Notes: generated by a model not told the origin, from the letters alone. 30,276 bases of DNA from Clostridiales bacterium (GCA_022777455.1 JALFGI010000165.1:1-30276), one strand, 5' to 3'; numbered from the stretch's first letter, positions 14,911-23,886 are shown. A program made the numbers and translations.

Positions 14911-15606
14911 ATGACCACAGTCATTACCGGCGGCTCCCGGGGAATCGGCGCCGCGGCGGTGGAGCTGTTTGCCGCCCGGGGGGACCGGGTGTATTTTCTG
15001 TATGAAAAGGACCATGCAGCCGCCAAAGCGGTGGCGGAAAAAACCGGCGCCCAGGCCATCTGCTGTGATGTGGCGGACGGCGATGCGGTCAGGGCTGTAT
15101 TTTCTCAGATTGGGGATGTGGACATCCTTGTAAATAACGCGGGAATCTGCTATTATGGTCTTATGAGCCAGATGAGCGGCGAACAGTGGGATCGGATTTT
15201 TGATGTGAACGTCAAAGGCATTTTTCACTGTGTCAACGCCGCCATGCCTGCCTTTTTGAAAAAACAGCGGGGCTGTGTCATCAATGTGTCCAGCATGTGG
15301 GGCAGGGTGGGCGCTTCCTGCGAAGCGGCATACTCCGCTACCAAAGGCGCGGTGATTGCCCTGACCAAAGCGCTGGCCAAAGAGCTGGGGCCCAGCGGCA
15401 TCCGGGTAAACGCAGTGGCTCCCGGCGTGATTCTCACGGATATGTGCGCCAATGTGGACCCTGAAATCCTGGAAGAAATGGCTGAGGATGCCCCCGTGGG
15501 CCGGAACGGAAGGCCCATGGATGTGGCAAGGGCCATGGAATATCTGGCAAACGCTGATTTTGTCACCGGTCACATTCTGAATGTGGACGGGGGCTATGTG
15601 ATATAA
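14911..15606 (+). CDS. SDR family NAD(P)-dependent oxidoreductase (FabG/YmfI-like)
   Basis: A classical short-chain dehydrogenase/reductase of 231 residues. The dinucleotide-binding loop TGGSRGIG (6-13), NNAG (75-78), and catalytic S128, Y141 and K145 (YSATK) are all present, as is the C-terminal VDGGYVI. It is closest in look to FabG-like 3-oxoacyl-ACP reductases, but the substrate cannot be told from sequence. It is not next to other fatty acid genes; rpiB follows after 12 bases. The AAGGAGG site is well placed for the ATG. Confidence 0.9.
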   Translation: MTTVITGGSRGIGAAAVELFAARGDRVYFLYEKDHAAAKAVAEKTGAQAICCDVADGDAVRAVFSQIGDVDILVNNAGICYYGLMSQMSGEQWDRIFDVNVKGIFHCVNAAMPAFLKKQRGCVINVSSMWGRVGASCEAAYSATKGAVIALTKALAKELGPSGIRVNAVAPGVILTDMCANVDPEILEEMAEDAPVGRNGRPMDVARAMEYLANADFVTGHILNVDGGYVI

Positions 15607-15618
15607 AGGAGAATGAAT

Positions 15619-16059
15619 ATGAAAATTGCGATTGGTTGTGACCATGGCGCTCTGGCCCTGAAAAACAAGGTGGTTGCGCATCTTCAGAAGCGTGGCTTTG
15701 AAGTGAAGGATTTCGGCACCTACACCTTGGACAGCTGCGACTATCCCGATTTCGCCGGGGCGGCTGCCAAGGCAGTGGCCTGCGGAGAATGCGACCGGGG
15801 CATTGTGCTGTGCACCACCGGCATTGGCGTGTCCATTGCCGCCAACAAAGTCAAGGGCATCCGCTGCGCCCTGCTCAGCGACCTGATGTCCGCCCGGATG
15901 ACCCGGGAGCACAACGATACCAACATGATGGCCATTGGCGCCGCCGTGGTGGGAGAGGGCCTGGCCCTGGAAATCGTGGATACCTGGCTGGACACTGCGT
16001 TTTCCCACAATGAGCGCCACCAGAGACGCATCGACAAGGTCATGGCTCTGGAGCAGTAA
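15619..16059 (+). CDS. rpiB: Ribose-5-phosphate isomerase B
   Basis: Interconverts ribose 5-phosphate and ribulose 5-phosphate. The 146-residue protein starts MKIAIGCDHG with the D8-H9 substrate pair. It carries catalytic C65 in VLCTTGIGVSIAANK and the conserved REHNDTNMMAIG block with H98. The start at 15619 is preferred because AAGGAG lies at a proper distance; the ATG at 15613 almost touches that site. It feeds PRPP synthesis and so indirectly the purine genes of the window, though it is in a separate operon. prfA follows after 21 bases. Confidence 0.95.
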   Translation: MKIAIGCDHGALALKNKVVAHLQKRGFEVKDFGTYTLDSCDYPDFAGAAAKAVACGECDRGIVLCTTGIGVSIAANKVKGIRCALLSDLMSARMTREHNDTNMMAIGAAVVGEGLALEIVDTWLDTAFSHNERHQRRIDKVMALEQ

Positions 16060-16080
16060 TTCTGGAACAAGGAGTCGCCA

Positions 16081-17139
16081 ATGCTGAACAAACTGGAAGC
16101 CGTTGCCAGCCGTTATGAGGAGCTCTGCGCCAAGTCGGAGCAGCCGGATTTTTACGCTGATCCCAAGGCTGCCGCCGCCCTTCTGCGGGAGAAAAACGAC
16201 CTGGAGCCCATTGTGGAAGCCTACAGGCAGTACCGCCAGGCAGAGGCAGATATGCGCGATGCCCAGGAACTGATGGCGGAGCCGGAGATGAAGGAGCTCT
16301 GCCAGGAAGCCTATGCCCAGGCCAAGCAGGCCAGGGAGGCCCTTTATGAAAAGCTGCAGATCCTGCTGCTGCCCAAGGACCCCAACGACGAGAAAAGCGT
16401 CATTGTGGAAATTCGCGGCGGCGTGGGCGGCGAGGAAAGCGCCCTGTTTGCCCACAGCCTGTTCCGGATGTACTCCATGTACGCCGCGGCCAAGGGCTGG
16501 AGCATTGAACTGCTGAATTACAACGACACGGAGCTGGGCGGCGTGAAGGAAGCGGACTTCGTGATCAACGGCCGGGGGGCCTACTCCCGGATGAAGTACG
16601 AGTCCGGCGTCCACCGGGTCCAGCGGGTGCCGGAAACCGAATCCGGCGGCCGGGTGCACACCTCTACCGCCACGGTGGCGGTGCTGCCGGAAATGGAAGA
16701 GGTGGACGTGCAGCTGAACCCTGCCGACATCGAGATGCAGGTCTACCGGGCTTCCGGCGCCGGCGGACAGCACGTGAACAAAACATCCTCCGCCGTCCGG
16801 CTGATTCACAAGCCCACGGGGATTGTGGTGGCCTGCCAGGAGGAGCGCAGCCAGGTGCAGAACCGGGAGAAATGTATGCGGATGCTGGCCTCCAAGCTCT
16901 ACGAAATGGAGCAGGAAAAGCTGGAAAGCGAGGTCACCGGCATGCGCCGCAGCCAGGTGGGCACCGGCATGCGCAACGAGCGCATCCGCACTTACAATTT
17001 TCCCCAAGGCCGGGTCACGGACCACCGCATCGGTCTGACGCTTTACAAGATCGATTCTGTGATGGACGGCGACCTGGACGAGCTGATCAATGCTCTGGCC
17101 GCCGCCGACCAGGCGGAAAAACTGAAACATGCGAAATAA
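16081..17139 (+). CDS. prfA: Peptide chain release factor 1
   Basis: Ends translation at UAA and UAG. The 352-residue protein carries the GGQ motif at 228-230 ([10 protein letters not shown]), which triggers peptide release. The PxT-type stop-codon recognition motif is P184-E185-T186, which marks RF1 rather than RF2. Length is normal and no frameshift is present. The start has AAGGAG upstream. In many bacteria prmC follows prfA; here tsaE follows instead. Confidence 0.97.
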   Translation: MLNKLEAVASRYEELCAKSEQPDFYADPKAAAALLREKNDLEPIVEAYRQYRQAEADMRDAQELMAEPEMKELCQEAYAQAKQAREALYEKLQILLLPKDPNDEKSVIVEIRGGVGGEESALFAHSLFRMYSMYAAAKGWSIELLNYNDTELGGVKEADFVINGRGAYSRMKYESGVHRVQRVPETESGGRVHTSTATVAVLPEMEEVDVQLNPADIEMQVYRASGAGGQHVNKTSSAVRLIHKPTGIVVACQEERSQVQNREKCMRMLASKLYEMEQEKLESEVTGMRRSQVGTGMRNERIRTYNFPQGRVTDHRIGLTLYKIDSVMDGDLDELINALAAADQAEKLKHAK

Positions 17140-17158
17140 TGGGGCGGGGGAACAAAAA

Positions 17159-17572
17159 ATGGAATATATCACCAATTCCCCGGAGGAAACGGAAGCAATC
17201 GGCGCGGCCCTGGCGGAAGCACTGGAGCCCGGCGCGGTGATTGCCTACCGGGGGGACCTGGGAGCGGGGAAAACCGCCTTCACCCGGGGCCTTGCCAGAG
17301 GACTGGGATACACCGACAGCGTGACCAGCCCCACCTATACCATCGTCAATGAATATCTGGGAGGCAGACTGCCTCTGTTCCATTTCGATATGTACCGCCT
17401 GCGTTCTGCCGACGACCTGTGGGACATCGGCTGGGAGGATTACCTGGACCGGGGCGGCGTGTGCGCCGTGGAGTGGAGCGAGAATGTGGCAGATGCGATG
17501 GAAGGAGCGATTACCGTTTCCATCGCCAAGCTGGACGATACAACACGGCGCATTACCATAGAAGCGGAGTAA
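17159..17572 (+). CDS. tsaE: tRNA threonylcarbamoyladenosine biosynthesis ATPase TsaE
   Basis: ATPase partner of TsaB and TsaD in making the t6A modification at position 37 of ANN-decoding tRNAs. The 137-residue protein has the Walker A loop GDLGAGKT (32-39), then VTSPTYTIVNEY (55-66), FHFDMYRL (75-82) and AVEWSEN (103-109), all typical. The start at 17159 is preferred, with a G-rich site 8 bases upstream; an ATG at 17129 would overlap prfA. tsaB, its usual next neighbour, is 1.5 kb away behind a MATE gene. Confidence 0.94.
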   Translation: MEYITNSPEETEAIGAALAEALEPGAVIAYRGDLGAGKTAFTRGLARGLGYTDSVTSPTYTIVNEYLGGRLPLFHFDMYRLRSADDLWDIGWEDYLDRGGVCAVEWSENVADAMEGAITVSIAKLDDTTRRITIEAE

Positions 17573-17686
17573 AGCCCCGGCATCCCGGCAATAGAGATAC
17601 AGGACCGGCGTTTGGCTCCCAAATGTTTCATTGCAGCCTTCCTGAAGCGATGAATCAGTGCGAGCATCATAATGGAGGAAATCGGG

Positions 17687-19042
17687 ATGAAGATGGAAAA
17701 GAGCGGAGTCATCAGTATGACGCAGGGAAATCCGCTGCGGCTAATTGTATCCTTCGCGCTTCCGCTGATGGCAGGTAATATTTTTCAGCAGCTCTACACC
17801 GTGGCGGATACGGCAATCGTGGGTAGGGCCATCGGGGTGGAGGCACTGGCTGCCCTCGGCGCCGTTGATTGGCTGAACTGGATGGTTTTGGGGGTAATAC
17901 AAGGGATCACCCAAGGGTTCTCCATCCTGATTGCACAAAAATACGGTTCGAAAGAAATGGAGCAAATGCGTAAGGTCGTGGGCAATTCCTGTACCTTTTC
18001 CGCGCTTTGCGCGGTGGTGCTCTGTGCTGCGGCACAGCTGGCGGTCAACCCGGCGGTGGCGCTCCTGAAGGCTCCGGAACAAATCACGCCTCTTGCCTGT
18101 GCGTACCTGCGTGTCATCTTCTGGGGCATTCCGATCATGATGATTTATAATATGGCCGCCTCCATCCTCAGAGCTTTGGGCGACAGCAAGACGCCGCTTT
18201 ATGCCATGCTTGCGGCCTCCGCTACGAACATTGCCCTGGATTTGCTGTTTGTGCTTGCGTTCAATTGGGGCGTTCGGGGAGCGGCGGCAGCTACGGTTCT
18301 TGCGCAGGTTCTGGCATCGGCGTATTGTATCGCCGCCATCCGGAAAATCCAAGTTTTGAGGATGGACCGAAGCCATTTTAAGCCGGAAAGGTCGGTTGGT
18401 CAAAAGCTGTTTATCCTTGCCGCCCCCATGGCGTTCCAAAACGGCATTATCGCGGTTGGCGGGATGGTGGTCCAGTCTGTGGTAAACGGCTTCGGAGTGG
18501 CCTTTATCGCGGGATTCACCGCCACGAACAAGCTTTACGGCGTTTTGGAAGTGGCGGCAACATCCTATGGATACGCAATGGTAACCTACACAGGGCAAAA
18601 CGTGGGAGCCGGTGACAAGAAGAGAGTTTCCGATGGTCTTCGGGCAGGGCTGCTCATCGGTATGCTGACCTCTCTTGTGATCACTGCGGTGATGCTGCTG
18701 TTTGGAAGAAATATTCTCTCGTGCTTCATTTCCTCCGGAGAAGAGGCGGGAGGAGAGACTTTGGAAATTGCTTTCCGGTATCTGAAGATCATGAGCATCT
18801 GTTTGCCGGTTCTGTATGTCCTCCACATTGTTCGAAGCACCATCCAGGGAATGGGCAATACCGTTATTCCCTTGATTTCGGGCATTTCGGAATTGGTGAT
18901 GCGAACAGGAGCGGCATTGCTGCTTCCTGCCATTTTCGGTCAGAACGGCATATTGTTTGCCGAGATCACCGCGTGGGCAGGAGCCGATATGATTTTGGTG
19001 CCCGGGTATTTTTACGGGAAGAAGAAAATGGATCATTCCTGA
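17687..19042 (+). CDS. MATE family efflux transporter
   Basis: A 451-residue multidrug/metabolite exporter of the MATE family, with 12 hydrophobic segments in two similar halves. The family opening is clear: MTQGNPLRLIVSFALPLM, then FQQLYTVADTAIVGR and LGAVDWLNWMVLGVIQG. The second half repeats this with LAAPMAFQNGIIAVGGMVVQ. Such proteins use Na+ or H+ gradients; the substrate is unknown. The start has GGAGG 8 bases upstream. The gene sits between tsaE and tsaB, and its codon use looks more AT-rich than its neighbours', which suggests a later insertion. Confidence 0.93.
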   Translation: MKMEKSGVISMTQGNPLRLIVSFALPLMAGNIFQQLYTVADTAIVGRAIGVEALAALGAVDWLNWMVLGVIQGITQGFSILIAQKYGSKEMEQMRKVVGNSCTFSALCAVVLCAAAQLAVNPAVALLKAPEQITPLACAYLRVIFWGIPIMMIYNMAASILRALGDSKTPLYAMLAASATNIALDLLFVLAFNWGVRGAAAATVLAQVLASAYCIAAIRKIQVLRMDRSHFKPERSVGQKLFILAAPMAFQNGIIAVGGMVVQSVVNGFGVAFIAGFTATNKLYGVLEVAATSYGYAMVTYTGQNVGAGDKKRVSDGLRAGLLIGMLTSLVITAVMLLFGRNILSCFISSGEEAGGETLEIAFRYLKIMSICLPVLYVLHIVRSTIQGMGNTVIPLISGISELVMRTGAALLLPAIFGQNGILFAEITAWAGADMILVPGYFYGKKKMDHS

Positions 19043-19074
19043 AAAACAGCACCCATGAAAAGGAGTGGAATGTT

Positions 19075-19782
19075 GTGCTGATTTTAGCCTTTGAAACCTC
19101 CGCCAAGGCTGCCTCCGTGGCCCTTCTGGAGGATGGAAAGCTGTTGGGGGAGAGCTACCAGAACACCGGCCTGACCCACAGCCAGACCATTATGGTCATG
19201 GCAGAGGACCTGCTGAAGCAGTGCGGAAAGCAGGTTTCCGATCTGACTGCCATCGGCGTGGCCAATGGCCCCGGTTCCTTTACGGGCATCCGTATCGGTG
19301 TGGCGGCAGCCAAGGGCTTTGCCTGGGGGGCGGAGCTTCCCTGCTGCGGGACAAGCACCCTTGCCTCCATGGCGGTGGGGCTGGGGATCTGGCAGGGCTA
19401 CGTATGCCCTGTGATGGATGCCCGGCGCAGCCAGGTATACAATGCCCTGTTCCATGTGGATTGTGGAAAATATACAAGAATCCGGGAAGACCGGGCAATC
19501 TCTCTCCGGGAATTAGGGGAGGATGTCAAAAATTTGTCCGAGCCGATTTTTTTGGTTGGAGACGGCAGCGTTTTGTGTTATAATGCTCTGTCGGAAGAGG
19601 TTCCCGGACTGGTTCTCCCCCCGGAGCACCGGATGCACCAGCGTGCCGCAGGCGTGGCTCTGGAAACGGAGCGGATGCTGAAAACCGGCGGGCCTTTCCC
19701 CGGCGAAGCGCTGGTACCCAATTACCTCCGCCTGAGCCAGGCAGAGCGGGAACGGAACGAAAAAATGATGAAAAATCAATAA
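19075..19782 (+). CDS. tsaB: tRNA threonylcarbamoyladenosine biosynthesis protein TsaB
   Basis: Non-catalytic partner of TsaD in t6A tRNA modification. The 235-residue protein starts LILAFETSAKAASVAL, followed by the conserved GPGSFTGIRIGVAAAKGFAW and CPVMDARRSQVYNALF. The start is GTG at 19075, with AAGGAG 9 bases upstream. The frame is open further upstream but that part overlaps the MATE gene and is not coding. rimI and tsaD, which usually follow, are absent; upp comes next after 15 bases. Confidence 0.94.
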   Translation: MLILAFETSAKAASVALLEDGKLLGESYQNTGLTHSQTIMVMAEDLLKQCGKQVSDLTAIGVANGPGSFTGIRIGVAAAKGFAWGAELPCCGTSTLASMAVGLGIWQGYVCPVMDARRSQVYNALFHVDCGKYTRIREDRAISLRELGEDVKNLSEPIFLVGDGSVLCYNALSEEVPGLVLPPEHRMHQRAAGVALETERMLKTGGPFPGEALVPNYLRLSQAERERNEKMMKNQ

Positions 19783-19797
19783 AAGGAGATAAACAAG

Positions 19798-20427
19798 ATG
19801 GCGCAAGTACATGTTTTGGATCATCCTCTCATTCAGCACAAGCTGGCAATCCTGCGCAGCAAGGACACCAGCGTGAAGGAATTCCGGGAGCTGGTTGGTG
19901 AGATCGCCGGCCTGATGTGCTACGAGGCAACCCGCAACCTGCCCCTGCAGGAAGTGGAAGTGGAGACTCCCATCACCACCGCGAAATGCCGGATGCTGGC
20001 GGGCAAGAAGCTGGCCATTGTCCCGGTTCTGCGGGCAGGTCTGGGTATGGTGGACAATATGGTGGCTCTGATTCCCTCTGCCAAGATCGGTCACATCGGT
20101 CTGTACCGTGACCCTGAGACCCACAAGCCTGTGGAGTACTACTGCAAACTGCCTGAGGATATCGAAAGCCGCCAGGTATATGTGGTGGATCCCATGCTGG
20201 CCACCGGCGGCAGCGCCGTGGCTGCCATTAACTTCCTGAAGCAGCGCGGCTGCAAGAACATCATCATGATGAACATCATCGGCTGCCCCGAGGGCGTAGC
20301 CGCTGTCCAGGCCGCCCATCCCGATGTGGAGATTTATCTGGCTGCCATGGATGAAAAGCTGAACGAGCGGGCCTACATCGTCCCCGGTTTGGGCGACGCC
20401 GGCGACCGTATTTTCGGCACCAAGTAA
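19798..20427 (+). CDS. upp: Uracil phosphoribosyltransferase
   Basis: Salvages uracil to UMP using PRPP. The 209-residue protein has the normal length. It shows [12 protein letters not shown] (76-87), the PRPP-binding [13 protein letters not shown] (129-141) and the uracil-binding C-terminal [17 protein letters not shown]. An AAGGAG site precedes the ATG. It is the last gene of the plus-strand group and ends before a strong bidirectional terminator. Confidence 0.97.
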   Translation: MAQVHVLDHPLIQHKLAILRSKDTSVKEFRELVGEIAGLMCYEATRNLPLQEVEVETPITTAKCRMLAGKKLAIVPVLRAGLGMVDNMVALIPSAKIGHIGLYRDPETHKPVEYYCKLPEDIESRQVYVVDPMLATGGSAVAAINFLKQRGCKNIIMMNIIGCPEGVAAVQAAHPDVEIYLAAMDEKLNERAYIVPGLGDAGDRIFGTK

Positions 20428-20444
20428 TGAAGAATTGAATGGAA

Positions 20445-20482
20445 AAGCCTCCGTATCCCGCAAAGGACACGGAGGCAATTTC
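20445..20482. terminator. Bidirectional terminator between upp and the DUF3795 gene
   Basis: GCCTCCGT (20447-20454) pairs with ACGGAGGC (20469-20476). TTTCTTT follows on the plus strand and TTTTCC on the minus strand, so it can end both converging genes. Confidence 0.8.
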
Positions 20483-20487
20483 TTTGG

Positions 20488-20895
20488 TTACGTCAGGTTT
20501 TCCTCTTTTTCAAAAAAGGCCGTTTTCATCTGAATATATTCTTCTTCTGTGCAGGCTTTCCGGCATTCCGGTTCAAAGGATTTTGTCACACGGAAGCACG
20601 TCTGGATTGTTTCACAGGGATACATGCTGCATTGCCCGCAGTTTGCAAGCTGCTTTTCACTGACACAGGATACAATTTCGTATCGGCACCAGTTCTCTTT
20701 TTTGCAGCCGGTACAGGCAATTTCCTCATTGGAGACAACCCGGTCACGATAGCCGATCTTGAACCAAAGCTCGGCAGTATGGTGCAGTTCCTCATCGGAT
20801 TTTTCAAAGGGTGCTTTGCAATAACGCGGACAGGCGGCGCAGTCGTTTCCGCAGGCCGCAATGATTTTTCTGCGGGATAACATGGTATTCTCCAC
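20488..20895 (-). CDS. DUF3795 cysteine-rich protein
   Basis: A 135-residue protein rich in cysteine, with CGNDCAACPRYC near the start, then CTGCKKENWCRYEIVSC and CGQCSMYPCETIQTC. This pattern is that of DUF3795, whose cysteines probably bind zinc or an iron-sulfur cluster; no function is established. The GTG at 20895 has AAGGAGG 7 bases upstream. An ATG four codons later, at 20883, has a weaker GGAG site. It lies 86 bases after znuB on the same strand, so it could be read from the fur-znu promoter, but a hairpin at 20963-20981 lies between them. Confidence 0.8.
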   Translation of the reverse strand: MENTMLSRRKIIAACGNDCAACPRYCKAPFEKSDEELHHTAELWFKIGYRDRVVSNEEIACTGCKKENWCRYEIVSCVSEKQLANCGQCSMYPCETIQTCFRVTKSFEPECRKACTEEEYIQMKTAFFEKEENLT

Positions 20896-20962
20896 CAGCA
20901 ATCCTCCTTGGGATGATCCAATGTTGTGCATATCGGTTTGACACAGCAAACGGACAAATTGC

Positions 20963-20981
20963 AATTCGCTGCCCGCGAATT
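20963..20981 (-). terminator. Possible weak terminator or processing hairpin after znuB
   Basis: AATTCGC pairs with GCGAATT around a 5-base loop, directly after the znuB stop. No long T tract follows on the minus strand, so termination would be partial at best. Confidence 0.35.
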
Positions 20982-21818
20982 TTATTCTCCCCGGATTTTG
21001 CCAACCAGGGCGCACAGGGCAAAAGCTGCCACGTCCACGGCCACCACGGTGGAGCCCACGGGGGTTCCGGCCAGAATGGAAATGAGGATGCCTAGAAACG
21101 CGCAGCTCACACTCACCACCGCCGCGCAGAGGGTCACGGACAGGAAGGAGCGGAAAATCCGCATGGCGGAAAGGGCAGGGAAGATGATCAGCGCGGAAAT
21201 CAGCAGCGATCCCACCAGATTCATGGCCAGTACGATGATCACGGCGGTGATGACGGCGATGATTAGGTTGGTGGCCTCCACCCTGGTCCCGGCGGCCCTG
21301 GAGAAATTCTCGTCAAAGGTTACGTCGAAAATCCGGTGATAAAACACCAGGTAGAAAATCAGCACGGCGGCGGAAAGCACAATGCACAAGGTAACCTCCG
21401 TCTGGGTCAGGGTGAGGATGGAGGTGGAGCCGAACAGGGCCCCGCACACATCTCCGGACAGGTTGGAGGAGGTGGAGAACAGATTCATCAGCAGATAACC
21501 GAAGGCCAGAGCGCCCACGGAGATCATGGCGATGGCGGCATCGCCTTTGATTTTCGTATTCTGTCCGGTGCGCAGCAGCAGCACGGCGCAAACAACCGTA
21601 ATGGGCAGGACGATGAGCATCTGACTCCCGACATTCAGCACCGCCGCAATGGCCATGGCACCGAAGGCCACATGGGACAGGCCGTCGCCGATGAAAGAGA
21701 ATCGCTTCAGCACCAGGGTCACACCCAGCAATGACGAGCACAGGGCGATGAGTACCCCTACGATCAGCGCGTAGCGCACAAAGGGGTAGGAGAGGTAGAG
21801 CAGTAAGGTGTTCAGCAA
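20982..21818 (-). CDS. znuB: Metal ABC transporter permease (ZnuB family)
   Basis: Membrane channel of a zinc/manganese ABC importer. The 278-residue protein has about eight or nine hydrophobic segments. Family-typical stretches include VLKRFSFIGDGLSHVAFGAMA, which contacts the ATPase, and LVGSLLISALIIFPALSAMRI. The start overlaps the znuC end by 7 bases. Metal type is inferred from the adjoining solute-binding protein and Fur-type regulator, and could be zinc or manganese. Confidence 0.93.
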   Translation of the reverse strand: MLNTLLLYLSYPFVRYALIVGVLIALCSSLLGVTLVLKRFSFIGDGLSHVAFGAMAIAAVLNVGSQMLIVLPITVVCAVLLLRTGQNTKIKGDAAIAMISVGALAFGYLLMNLFSTSSNLSGDVCGALFGSTSILTLTQTEVTLCIVLSAAVLIFYLVFYHRIFDVTFDENFSRAAGTRVEATNLIIAVITAVIIVLAMNLVGSLLISALIIFPALSAMRIFRSFLSVTLCAAVVSVSCAFLGILISILAGTPVGSTVVAVDVAAFALCALVGKIRGE

Positions 21819-22519
21819 GATTTATCCTCCTTTTCATGCAGGAAGGAGTGGCCGATGCCGCTGCACAGGTATTCCTCCCGGGTACCGAAGAAGAGCTTTT
21901 CTCCGATGTGGAGAACGTGGGTGGCATCGTCCAGGGCGGCGTTCAGATCGTGGGAGATCATGATGATGGTGATGCCCTCCCGGTGAAGCTCGGCGATGAT
22001 TTCATACATCTGCGCCGTTGCTTTGGGGTCCAGACCGGAGACAGGCTCATCCAGCAGCAGGCATTTCCGGGTGGCGCACAGTGCCCGGGCCAGGAGCACC
22101 CGCTGCTGCTGCCCGCCGGAGAGATCCCGGTAGCATTTTCGGGCGAACTGTGCCATGCCCATCCGCTCCAGATTCTCAGATGCCAGCGCTTTTTCCGCTT
22201 TGGTGTAGAAGGGCCGCAGGCCGCACCGACCCTGGAAGCCCGAAAGCACGATCTCCTGCACGGATGCGGGGAAATCCCGCTGCACCTGGGTCTGCTGGGG
22301 CAGATAGCCGATTTCGGTGGATTTTAAGTCCTCCATGCGGATGGAGCCCGCCAAAGGAGGTGTCAGGTTCAGAATGGTTTTCATCAGGGTGGACTTGCCG
22401 GAGCCGTTCTCACCCAGAATGCACAGGTAGTCCCCGGAGTTCACGGTAAAGCTGAGGTTTTTCACAATGGGGCGGTTTTCATAGCCCAGGGAAGCATTTT
22501 CACAAATAATCTGCGGCAT
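21812..22519 (-). CDS. znuC: Metal ABC transporter ATP-binding protein (ZnuC family)
   Basis: Powers the importer formed with ZnuB and ZnuA. The 235-residue ATPase has Walker A GENGSGKS (36-43), the signature LSGGQQQR (133-140), Walker B CLLLDEP (153-159) and the switch histidine in MISHDLN. The Q-loop region YLPQQTQVQRDFP is typical of the metal-importing branch. It begins 9 bases after the znuA stop. Confidence 0.94.
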   Translation of the reverse strand: MPQIICENASLGYENRPIVKNLSFTVNSGDYLCILGENGSGKSTLMKTILNLTPPLAGSIRMEDLKSTEIGYLPQQTQVQRDFPASVQEIVLSGFQGRCGLRPFYTKAEKALASENLERMGMAQFARKCYRDLSGGQQQRVLLARALCATRKCLLLDEPVSGLDPKATAQMYEIIAELHREGITIIMISHDLNAALDDATHVLHIGEKLFFGTREEYLCSGIGHSFLHEKEDKSC

Positions 22520-22528
22520 AGTATCTCC

Positions 22529-23470
22529 TTAGTCCAGGGCTGCTGCCAGCACCTGGCGGTTTTGCTCCATAATGGTAAGATAGTCCGTGCCTGCGGCCTG
22601 CTCCAGGGACACGGACTGCATGGCGTTCAGGGTGAGAACGGACATCCCGCTGCGTCCGGCATTTTCCGCCACGGTCCGGGCCAGACGGTCATCACCGGTC
22701 TCCGTAATGATCAGGGCGTTCAGCGCCAGCTCCTTTGCCCGCTCTGCCAGGAAAACCACCGTTTCAAAGCTGGCACCGGTCTCGGCAGAGCAGCCGGGGA
22801 AGGCGGCATAGTAGTGTAACCCATAATCCTCCGTCAGATACCGGTAGGGGAACCGGTCGCACACCACAATGGTGTCCTTGCTGCCCGCCTGAACGGTTTG
22901 TTGATACGCTTCGTCCAGCGCCCGGAGTTTCGTAAGATACTGCTCCAGATTGGCCTGGTAGGCGGCAGCGTGCTCCGGGTCAAGCTCCGTAAGCTCCTTC
23001 GCAATGGCGGTGCAGAACAGGGCAGTATTTCGCAGGGAGAGCCATACATGCTCGTCGGTTTCGTCCTCCGGCTCCGAAATCTGCATTCCGGCCACGATTT
23101 CTTCGGTATAGGCCTTTTCCCCCAGCAGGGGCAGTAGGGCCACGGTGCGCATCTTCTTGTTGGAAGGCTTCTTCAGCACATCTTCCAGCCAGGCGTCGGA
23201 TTCACCGCCGCCGTAGATCAGCAGATCGCATTCCGATACGGTGACCATATCCGCAACCGTTGGCTGGAAGCTGTGAGGATCCACCCCGTCATCCACCAGC
23301 AGATGGAGCTGAACGCCGCTTTCATTTCCGACGATCTGGCGGACCCAGTCATACTCCGGGAAAATCACCGCCACCACGCTGATGCCGTCGGTTTTCTGCT
23401 CCTGGGCGCAGCCGGTCATGCCGGACATTGCCAGGCAAAGAATCAAAACAAGAATGATTGTACGTTTCAT
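22529..23470 (-). CDS. znuA: Metal ABC transporter substrate-binding lipoprotein (ZnuA-like)
   Basis: Captures metal ions outside the membrane for ZnuBC. The 313-residue protein has a lipoprotein signal (hydrophobic core, then MTGC with the lipidated cysteine C21). Predicted ligands are H66 in DPHSFQP and H141 in DEHVWLS, with an acidic residue near TETGDD (257-261). Where E. coli ZnuA has its third histidine (the HDAYGYF segment), this protein reads VCDRFPYRY, with C204 in that place. The histidine-rich loop of zinc-specific proteins is missing. The start at 23470 overlaps the fur stop (ATGA), and an AAAGGAAC site precedes it. The metal could differ from zinc. Confidence 0.88.
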   Translation of the reverse strand: MKRTIILVLILCLAMSGMTGCAQEQKTDGISVVAVIFPEYDWVRQIVGNESGVQLHLLVDDGVDPHSFQPTVADMVTVSECDLLIYGGGESDAWLEDVLKKPSNKKMRTVALLPLLGEKAYTEEIVAGMQISEPEDETDEHVWLSLRNTALFCTAIAKELTELDPEHAAAYQANLEQYLTKLRALDEAYQQTVQAGSKDTIVVCDRFPYRYLTEDYGLHYYAAFPGCSAETGASFETVVFLAERAKELALNALIITETGDDRLARTVAENAGRSGMSVLTLNAMQSVSLEQAAGTDYLTIMEQNRQVLAAALD

Positions 23471-23886
23471 TTCTGTTCCTTTCCGCACGCTTCGCAGACG
23501 CCATAGAAGACGGTACGAACCGGGTCGATGGAGAAGCCATGGTGCTCCAGAATGTGTTTTTGCAGCTCCGGCAGCTCCTCGCAGTGCATGTGAATCAGCT
23601 TGCCGCACACCTGGCATTTGCAGTGATAGCAGATGTCCTCACCCAGGTGCTGCCCCAGGTATTCAAAGCAGGCGGGGGTATTTGCGTCGATGTTGTATTT
23701 GGCGACCACACCCTCGTCCACCATCCGCTCCAGCTGCCGGTAAACCGTGGCCATGCCGATGGTTTTGCCGGATTGGCGGAAATATTCACAAACGTCCGCT
23801 GCGGTAATGTGCCTGCCCGGAACGCTTTCCAGATAGCTGCGCAGTTCATCGCCCTGCCTGGTCTTGTAGGAGCCCTTGTTTGTCAT
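23467..23886 (-). CDS. Fur family metal-responsive repressor (Zur-like)
   Basis: A 139-residue Fur-family regulator that probably represses its own operon when metal is plentiful. It has the winged-helix region DVCEYFRQSGKTIGMATVYRQLERM (31-55) and the metal-binding dimer domain. Two CxxC pairs (C91/C94, C131/C134) make the structural zinc site, and the HMHCEEL and HILEHH segments supply sensor ligands. The start at 23886 has GGAGG upstream; longer in-frame starts overlap the promoter. Linkage to znuABC suggests Zur, but Fur or Mur cannot be excluded. Fur-type boxes flank the promoter. Confidence 0.92.
   Translation of the reverse strand: MTNKGSYKTRQGDELRSYLESVPGRHITAADVCEYFRQSGKTIGMATVYRQLERMVDEGVVAKYNIDANTPACFEYLGQHLGEDICYHCKCQVCGKLIHMHCEELPELQKHILEHHGFSIDPVRTVFYGVCEACGKEQK

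Noticed and set aside
14404..17175. Minus-strand open frame of 923 codons
   Set aside because: It runs antisense across yabR, SDR, rpiB and prfA, all of which are well supported. High GC removes stop codons on the opposite strand.
18721..19074. N-terminal extension of tsaB to 353 residues
   Set aside because: The extra part overlaps the MATE gene in another frame; GTG at 19075 has a good ribosome binding site and aligns with the family start.
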